DNA from: Candidatus Eiseniibacteriota bacterium
Lineage (GTDB): Bacteria > Eisenbacteria > RBG-16-71-46 > CAIMUX01 > WJJG01
Direction of reading: 5' to 3'
DNA length: 10,424 nucleotides
Assembly (NCBI GenBank): GCA_016867695.1
Contig: VGIY01000070.1
Coordinates: 1 to 10,424, forward strand
Numbering within the stretch: the first letter of the stretch is position 1; every line of letters starts with the position of its first letter. Position numbers and translations under genes: made by a program. Under the pieces are notes generated by a model, which saw nothing but the letters and a program-made list of their open reading frames with translations, did not search any database and was not told where the DNA came from. This document shows, in pieces, positions 6,458 through 10,424 of the stretch.

Positions 6458-6766
6458 AGCCCGTGCGCGCGCCGGCCTCTCGCGAACCTCAGAAGCTCCA
6501 GGATTCCTCGTTGCCGATGCCTTCCAGAAGGAGGCATGGGTGATTCCTTTGCCGGCACAGAGGCTTGCCCGAGACTCCGAGAGAACCGACCGAAACCGCG
6601 GTGACCGCGACAGCAACAGCCGTTCCAGATCATCATCGTCGATCGGAGCGAGCAGAATGGCGACGGCCTTGCCGTTGCGGGTGATGACGACCGGCCCCGT
6701 CGTCTCGATCTCTTGCAGATACGCACTCAGCTTAGCCTTGACCTCGGCAAGACTCGCGATTCTCAT
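6395..6766 (-). CDS. Phd/YefM-family type II antitoxin with attC-encoded tail
   Basis: The start is the ATG at 6766, overlapping the toxin stop as ATGA, with a strong ribosome binding site (GGAGAGGAG, 8 nt upstream). The protein has 123 aa. Residues 1-45 (MRIASLAEVKAKLSAYLQEI, TTGPVVITRNGKAVAILLAP) are the DNA-binding fold of Phd/YefM antitoxins. LERLLLSRSPRFRSVLSESR...GKGITHASFWK (47-82) is the toxin-binding region usual for this family, which normally ends near here. The remaining 40 residues are basic and unrelated, and the last 20 (from AQQGVPAAVG) are encoded by the attC site itself. The protein should neutralise the RelE-like partner and repress the shared promoter. The genes are in reverse order, with the antitoxin second. 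The family call is firm; whether the tail matters is unknown. Confidence 0.88.
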   Translation of the reverse strand: MRIASLAEVKAKLSAYLQEIETTGPVVITRNGKAVAILLAPIDDDDLERLLLSRSPRFRSVLSESRASLCAGKGITHASFWKASATRNPGASEVRERPARARAAQQGVPAAVGRRKPKGNPMR

Positions 6767-7086
6767 GGATCTAACTCCTCTCCGCCAATGAAGAGCCGGT
6801 TGCGTTGCTTGACAGCGATGGCCAGTATCCAAACCCGGCGGTCCTCGTGGACAACCTCGTAGAACACGCGGAAGCGATTACCGGGACCGCAGCGAAGCTC
6901 CCACGTTGACCCTGCGGGTCCCGGTTGCTCCTCGAGAGGTTTGCGGTTACGCGTACATGTCGTGGGCACAAACGAAAGCTGCTCCTTGATCGCGCGTCGA
7001 ATCAGCCCATGGTACTTGGGCTCGATGGCATCCACATGACGCCCCACTTGGGGTGCGTAGACGATGGTGAATGGTGTCCGTCGCAT
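6763..7086 (-). CDS. RelE/ParE-superfamily toxin
   Basis: A 107-aa basic protein with the layout of RelE-like toxins: FTIVYAPQVGRHVDAIEPKYHGLIRRAIKEQL (7-38), then TRNRKPLEE (45-53), STWELRCGPGNRFRVFYEV (60-78) and the terminal strand VWILAIAVKQRNRLFIGGEE. Such toxins usually cut mRNA on the ribosome, and some ParE-type members act on gyrase; the sequence does not decide between them. The start ATG at 7086 is only about 5 nt from the predicted transcription start and has no ribosome binding site, so translation would be near-leaderless and weak compared with the antitoxin. The stop overlaps the antitoxin start by 4 nt (ATGA). Length and motifs are complete, so the gene looks intact. Confidence 0.88.
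   Translation of the reverse strand: MRRTPFTIVYAPQVGRHVDAIEPKYHGLIRRAIKEQLSFVPTTCTRNRKPLEEQPGPAGSTWELRCGPGNRFRVFYEVVHEDRRVWILAIAVKQRNRLFIGGEELDP
6775..6783 (-). promoter_or_regulatory. Strong antitoxin ribosome binding site
   Basis: GGAGAGGAG on the minus strand lies inside the toxin gene, 8 nt before the antitoxin ATG. With no such site before the toxin, it favours an excess of antitoxin from one mRNA. Confidence 0.7.
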
Positions 7087-7088
7087 AT

Positions 7089-7108
7089 GTGACCAGAATT
7101 ATAGTCAC
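7089..7108. promoter_or_regulatory. Inverted repeat over the -10 box, candidate antitoxin operator
   Basis: GTGAC (7089-7093) and GTCAC (7104-7108) flank the -10 element with 10 nt between them. An antitoxin dimer or toxin-antitoxin complex bound here would block the promoter, the usual autoregulation for Phd/YefM systems. Arms of 5 bp are short, so this is a candidate only. Confidence 0.4.
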
Positions 7109-7125
7109 CGGAGAGACGATGTCAA
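7098..7125 (-). promoter_or_regulatory. Consensus sigma-70 promoter of the toxin-antitoxin operon
   Basis: Minus strand TTGACA (7125-7120), 16-nt spacer, TATAAT (7103-7098): both hexamers match the consensus perfectly. The predicted transcription start is near 7091, about 5 nt from the toxin ATG. Confidence 0.8.
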
Positions 7126-7163
7126 GTCTCCGTTACGCGGGGCAGCAGCCCTTCTCCCAGCCT

Positions 7164-7188
7164 GCCCAACGCAGGCATCACCGGCGGG
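7164..7188 (-). repeat. attC-like half site, inverted copy of the end of the 7470-7599 site
   Basis: Read on the minus strand this is an L'-R' arm ending in the core GTTGGGC (7170-7164), a good fit to GTTRRRY. It matches the plus-strand arm at 7575-7599 at 24 of 25 positions in inverted orientation. A partner R''-L'' arm within the next 150 bp was not found, so it may be the remnant of a site. It also supplies the upstream core of the toxin-antitoxin cassette. Confidence 0.55.
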
Positions 7189-7469
7189 GCGGGCCGGCCC
7201 TCTCTGCCAGCATTCCTGAGACACTTGACCTCCCGGAGTCTAGTGTAGAGGGCGAGCTGAGGGCAGCGCGGCGGCTTGCCGCCATGGGAAGGCTGGTGCA
7301 GGACTGACTGGACGTTCGTTGACGAACAGCTCGGCGGAGACCTCGAGCATCGGGAGTGGATGCGGCAGCCGACCTTCGGGGATCGCTGAAGGATGGGATA
7401 TCGGCTCCCGGGGTCACGGGAGCGCGGGGGCGGATGTCGGCTCCCGGTATGACGGAAGGGACGGATTGG
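7189..7469. other. Gene-free cassette-region DNA with direct repeats and a palindrome
   Basis: No gene with a start signal or a recognisable product is seen here. GTTCGT-TG-ACGAAC (7314-7327) is a perfect 6-bp-arm palindrome of operator type. Two imperfect direct copies, 7396-7424 and 7432-7460 (23 of 29 positions equal, sharing TCGGCTCCCG), sit 36 bp apart and end just before the attC-like R'' box. It may be an ORF-less cassette or the remains of one. Confidence 0.4.
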
Positions 7470-7599
7470 CTCCAACCATGGCATGCACCGGCCGGGCGGC
7501 CCTGTCACGGCCCTGGCTGCTGAGCGCAGGAGTGTCCGGAGAGGCCCTGCCGAGCCAGGGCCGCGCCAGGACCACCCGCCGGTGATGCCTGCGTTCGGC
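7470..7599 (+). repeat. Second attC-like hairpin (plus orientation)
   Basis: On the plus strand: R''-like CTCCAAC (7470-7476; the first base should be a purine), spacer CAT, L'' GGCAT-G-CACCGGC (7480-7492). A perfect 11-bp inner stem follows (7508-7518 with 7553-7563), then L' GCCGGTGATGCC (7578-7589), spacer TGC and the core GTT (7593-7595) with CGGC. L'' pairs with L' completely except for the single extra G7485 on the R'' side, and the spacers CAT/TGC do not pair. These are the structural marks of attC sites. The 130-bp length is within the known range. The imperfect R boxes lower confidence. Confidence 0.55.
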
Positions 7600-7662
7600 G
7601 ACGGGACCACGAAGGGAGCGCATCCTCGCCGGACCCAGTGGCCGCGGGGAGAAGGGATACCC

Positions 7663-8064
7663 ATGGGAGCAATCGCGGAGGCGTTCCGAGAGTATGCGCA
7701 GCCCCTGCTGGATGCCACGGACGGCTCGGCGGAACAGGCGCAGAGGGCACTGACGCTTGCGCAAGTGTGCTGGAATCTGGCGCTGGAACCGGCGAAAGAT
7801 CGGGACGAGACACTCAGCAGGTTGAGTCCGGTTCTCGAGATGGGCGAAGAGGAGTTTCGGAAGTTCCATGCTGGGGTTCTTGTCCCCATGATCCTCCGAC
7901 ACCAGGAGATGTTCCCGGATATGCACGGCGGACACATGAGGCCTCCAGCGTCAGAGGTGGACTTACCAACCCGGATCCGGACCAAGGAGGGTCACCAGGT
8001 GGGGCGCAATGCTCCGTGCCCCTGCGATAGCGGGAAGAAGTACAAGCAGTGCTGCGGGAAGTGA
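7663..8064 (+). CDS. SEC-C motif protein, possible cassette-borne gene
   Basis: The start is the ATG at 7663, with GAGAAGGG about 6 nt upstream; an open extension to 7483 overlaps the attC-like hairpin and lacks a start signal. The protein has 133 aa. Residues 1-95 are a helical region with no family I can name. Residues 114-133, GRNAPCPCDSGKKYKQCCGK, are a SEC-C motif with Cys119, Cys121, Cys130 and Cys131 as zinc ligands, as found at the end of SecA and in many small proteins where it serves as a zinc-binding and interaction tag. No signal peptide or membrane helix is seen. It begins 63 bp after the attC-like core at 7593-7595, the position of the first gene of a cassette, but no attC follows it before the convergent MFS gene ends at 8158. 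Function unknown. Confidence 0.8.
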   Translation: MGAIAEAFREYAQPLLDATDGSAEQAQRALTLAQVCWNLALEPAKDRDETLSRLSPVLEMGEEEFRKFHAGVLVPMILRHQEMFPDMHGGHMRPPASEVDLPTRIRTKEGHQVGRNAPCPCDSGKKYKQCCGK

Positions 8065-8157
8065 CCTGTTCGGAGAGCGATTCGTCAGGGAGGAAGGTGA
8101 CTTCACTCTGCCGCTCGCAGAGGCTGTCGTCCACCAGCACCGGCTCTCCGGCCGGGC

Positions 8158-9438
8158 CTAGCCGCCCGCTTCCCGCATCAGGAACCCCCTGAACCGCGGC
8201 CGCCAGGCGAGCACTCCCATCACCGCCGTCGATGCCACGCCGCAGACGAGGAAGATCAGCGGCACGTTGCGCCCGGCGAGGTCCGCGATCACGCCCGCGA
8301 GCCCCATCCCGATCGGGGCCAGGCCTGCCGCGAGCGTGGCCAGCACGCCGAAGACACGGCCGCGGATCTCTGTCGGCGTCGTCACCTGGAGGATCGTCAC
8401 CAGGAGGACATTGATCAGCCCCGTCTCGATGCCGATGAGGCCCATGATCGCGAGCGCGACCCAGGACGAGCGGGTCAAGCCGAGCGCGGCGAAGCTCACG
8501 CCGATGAGCGTCAGCGGGACGACGATCAGCCAGGCTCGCGCTCGCGGCGTCAGGCGCAGCGCGCCCGCCAGGGCGTAGCCGAGGAGCGCGCCCGCGCCCA
8601 CCGCCGCCAGCAGGAAGCCGAACCAGTCGGGCGGCCGGTGCAGGAAGTCCTCGACGTAGAAGGGCATCAACACGCTGAATGGCGCCAGCAGGAAGTTGAC
8701 CAGCGTGGCGGCCAGGATGACATCCAGCATGCCCCGCTGCGAGCGGATGAAGCGCAGCCCGGCGAGGATCTCGACGCCGAAGGAGACGAGCGTGGCGCGC
8801 AGCGTCCCCGTCTTCTCCGGCAGCCTCTGCGGGATGCGGATGAAGCACGCGCTGGCGCCCGATACCAGGTAGGAGACGCCGTTGATCAGGAAGAGCAGCG
8901 GCGCGCCCAGGAGCCGGAAGAGCACGCCGCCCATCCCCTGGCCGAAGAAGACGGCCACCTGCGCCGCCGCCTGCGCGAGCGAGTTGGCCGAGGCGATCCG
9001 CTCCCGCGGCACGATCTCCGGCACCGACGCCGCGATCGCCGGGCGGAAGAACGCGGCCAGCGTGCCGTTGACGACGGCGACGGCGACGATCCAGACGACG
9101 CCGAGGCGCGGGGACTGCGGCGCGAGGAAGAGGATCGCGGCCAGCGAGAGCACGGTCACGCCCCGGGCGAAGTCGGTGAGGATGATCGTCGAGCGGCGCG
9201 AGTAGCGATCGGCTGCCGCGCCGGCCACCGGCCCCAGGAGGACGGCCGGGAGCATCGCCAGCATCATGATCACGCCCATCAGGCTGGCCGAGCCGGTCGC
9301 GTGCTTCAGCCAGAAGAGGGTCGCGACCATGTGCAGCTCGCTGCCGATCTGGCTGATGAACTGTCCCTGCCAGAGGAGCACGAAGTGGCGGTTGAGGAGC
9401 CTGGCGGGCGGCGCGGCGGGCGGCGGCATCTCGCTCAT
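8158..9438 (-). CDS. MFS transporter, drug/siderophore exporter-like (MFS_3 type)
   Basis: A 426-aa integral membrane protein with about 12 hydrophobic segments. After a short Pro-rich cytoplasmic start it reads NRHFVLLWQGQFISQIGSEL, typical of the first helix of MefA/EntS-like exporters. Motif A is visible as GPVAGAAADRYSRR (69-82, Asp77-Arg78) between helices 2 and 3. A second-half counterpart, TPTEIRGRVFGVLATL, marks the loop between helices 10 and 11. Proton-driven export of a drug, macrolide or siderophore is the usual role; the substrate cannot be told. The start ATG at 9438 has only a weak ribosome binding site, and an in-frame ATG at 9429 is possible. The gene lies 61 bp downstream of selB on the same strand, perhaps co-transcribed without functional linkage. 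Confidence 0.92.
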   Translation of the reverse strand: MSEMPPPAAPPARLLNRHFVLLWQGQFISQIGSELHMVATLFWLKHATGSASLMGVIMMLAMLPAVLLGPVAGAAADRYSRRSTIILTDFARGVTVLSLAAILFLAPQSPRLGVVWIVAVAVVNGTLAAFFRPAIAASVPEIVPRERIASANSLAQAAAQVAVFFGQGMGGVLFRLLGAPLLFLINGVSYLVSGASACFIRIPQRLPEKTGTLRATLVSFGVEILAGLRFIRSQRGMLDVILAATLVNFLLAPFSVLMPFYVEDFLHRPPDWFGFLLAAVGAGALLGYALAGALRLTPRARAWLIVVPLTLIGVSFAALGLTRSSWVALAIMGLIGIETGLINVLLVTILQVTTPTEIRGRVFGVLATLAAGLAPIGMGLAGVIADLAGRNVPLIFLVCGVASTAVMGVLAWRPRFRGFLMREAGG

Positions 9439-9499
9439 GGGGGAACCCCGAGCCCTCGGGCCGCGCCGCCGGGCGGCGGGCGGCGGCGTCCAGCCCCTG

Positions 9500-10424
9500 T
9501 CAGGCCCCGCTGCCCAGCTTCGGTCCGGGCAGCCGGACGTCCCCCCGCCTGAGCGTCACCCGCTGCTGATCGAGATACTCGAGCAGGGGAACGGCCTGCT
9601 TGCGCGAAACGCCGAGCAGCTCCTTCAAGTGGCCCACGCCGAGCTCCCGCTCGGCGGCGAAGAAGCCCTGCACGCGCCGCACGAGCTCGCCGAGGATCTC
9701 GCTGGCGAAGTAGAGGTCGGGCGGCACGCGCGTGATCTCCCCCGCGTCGGCGAGCAGCAGCAGCAGCGCCTCGGTCTCCTTGCCGCCCGCCTTGGGCATC
9801 GCCGCGGCGACCGCGCCGAGCACCTCCCGCTGCGTCCGGCCGGCGAAGTGCGCCTCCCGGATGGCGGCCAGCATGGCCGCGCGCTGCGCCTCGTGCTCGG
9901 GCTTGAGGTGCAGCTTGTCCTCGCCCCCGCGCAGCCGATCGCCGCGCGGGAAGAGCCGGCCCGCCTCGGCCTCGCGCTGGACCCAGGCCTCGACGAGATC
10001 CTCGTGAATCCGCCCCTCGACCTTCTTCTTGAGCTCGCTCTTCTGCAGGCCCCAGGAGAGGGGCTCGCGCCCCTGGTAGTCGGCGACCGCGCCGGCGAGG
10101 GCGGCGCCCGCATCGGCGAAGGCCTCGCGTGAGACGAGCAGCCGCTTGCTGACCGCCAGCGCTTCGCCCGCGGCCGTCAGCGCCTCCAGCGCGGCGCCGA
10201 CCTCGGAGGCCGTGCAGCCGCTCTCGCGCGCCAGGAGCTCGCGCTCGGCCCCCAGCTCCGCGCGGCGCGCCAGGACCGCCCTCACGCGCTCTTCCGGCGT
10301 GCCCTTCTCCGCCTGGCGCAGCGCCTCGATGTCCTCCCCGCGGAAGCGCCGGCGCTTGCCGACGCCCGCGGTCACGACCGTGCCTCCGGCGACGGTCACG
10401 ATCGGCGAATAGCTGCGTAGCACG
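9500..10424 (-). CDS. selB: Selenocysteine-specific elongation factor SelB, C-terminal part (5' end beyond window)
   Basis: SelB is the GTPase that brings Sec-tRNA to UGA codons by binding the SECIS hairpin of the mRNA. Only about 308 C-terminal residues are in the window, and the frame is open through the right edge. The segment begins VLRSYSPIVTVAGGTVV, which closes the EF-Tu-like domains of SelB and precedes the winged-helix part. Later landmarks are LSWGLQKSELKKKV, a middle winged helix (LFPRGDRLRGGEDKLHL) and the last one, LGVGHLKELLGVSRKQAVPLLEYLDQQRVTLRRGDVR, the RNA-binding domain that reads SECIS. The GTPase domain is not visible here. The gene ends normally with a stop at 9500. Its presence implies selC, selA and selenoproteins elsewhere in the genome. 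Confidence 0.93.
   Translation of the reverse strand, partial: VLRSYSPIVTVAGGTVVTAGVGKRRRFRGEDIEALRQAEKGTPEERVRAVLARRAELGAERELLARESGCTASEVGAALEALTAAGEALAVSKRLLVSREAFADAGAALAGAVADYQGREPLSWGLQKSELKKKVEGRIHEDLVEAWVQREAEAGRLFPRGDRLRGGEDKLHLKPEHEAQRAAMLAAIREAHFAGRTQREVLGAVAAAMPKAGGKETEALLLLLADAGEITRVPPDLYFASEILGELVRRVQGFFAAERELGVGHLKELLGVSRKQAVPLLEYLDQQRVTLRRGDVRLPGPKLGSGA

Larger units (their letters stand above)
6364..7169 (-). mobile_element. Integron gene cassette carrying a toxin-antitoxin pair
   Basis: The unit runs on the minus strand from TTGGGC (7169-7164, preceded by G 7170) to the G of the attC core (6364). On excision the circle would join G to TTGGGC and give R' = GTTGGGC, the exact complement of the cassette's own R'' GCCCAAC. 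This is what is expected of a genuine cassette. It contains its own promoter, two overlapping genes and the attC, with little spare DNA. Its GC content is visibly lower than that of the flanks (one 60-base line in it counts 58%, against 78% for a line in guaA). Toxin-antitoxin pairs are common cargo of chromosomal integrons, where they stabilise arrays. No integrase is in the window. Confidence 0.68.

Noticed and set aside
6300..6460. Group IIC-attC intron next to the attC site
   Set aside because: Such introns target attC sites, but no reverse transcriptase, domain V or intron 5' motif was seen.
7164..7599. Inverted repeats as ends of an insertion sequence
   Set aside because: No transposase fits within 386 bp and no target duplication is visible; the arms end in attC-type cores instead.
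8065..8157. A missing attC or terminator between the convergent SEC-C and MFS genes
   Set aside because: No RYYYAAC/GTTRRRY pair with stems is present, and the CCGG-CTCT-CCGG hairpin is too short and lacks a T-run.
7814..8848. 344-codon minus-strand frame across the SEC-C and MFS genes
   Set aside because: It covers two confident genes in wrong frames. A protein-like patch near 8050-8160 (VLVDDSLCERQSEV) has no recognised family and no start.

Overview
This is a very GC-rich bacterial chromosome segment. Most coding stretches are strongly GC-biased, with one line of guaA at about 78% by hand count. A SelB C-terminus shows that the organism decodes selenocysteine. A GuaA of the long, eukaryote-like type, an RqcH/NFACT protein and a secreted protein with a TWNNPAGGNW motif fit an uncultivated GC-rich lineage, such as a deltaproteobacterial or Eisenbacteria-like group. 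No rRNA or marker gene settles the taxonomy, so this is only a guess.

Left part (1-5802). The minus strand carries guaA, preceded by a rhomboid protease gene that overlaps it by 55 bp. Further downstream on the same strand are a small conserved gene and the start of a secreted protein that runs off the left edge. From a 136-bp divergent intergenic region, the plus strand carries a WbpD-like left-handed beta-helix N-acetyltransferase (nucleotide-sugar or surface polysaccharide synthesis). Twelve bases after it comes an RqcH-like ribosome quality control protein, which lacks the canonical Asp-Arg motif and carries a long low-complexity linker.

Middle part (5803-8157). This stretch is accessory in character and lower in GC. 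It holds a toxin-antitoxin pair on the minus strand in reverse order (RelE-like toxin first, Phd/YefM-type antitoxin second). The toxin has a near-consensus promoter that leaves almost no leader, while the antitoxin has a strong ribosome binding site. The antitoxin reading frame ends inside a 100-bp hairpin with the architecture of an integron attC site, and the upstream end of the unit carries the matching core, so the pair looks like a complete integron gene cassette of about 806 bp. A second, plus-strand attC-like hairpin (7470-7599) lies just before a SEC-C motif gene, and its distal arm is repeated inverted at 7164-7188. No integrase is present, so this resembles a cluster of attC sites lacking an integrase (CALIN).

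Right part (8158-10424). The minus strand carries an MFS drug or metabolite exporter, preceded 61 bp upstream by the C-terminal half of selB, which continues past the right edge.
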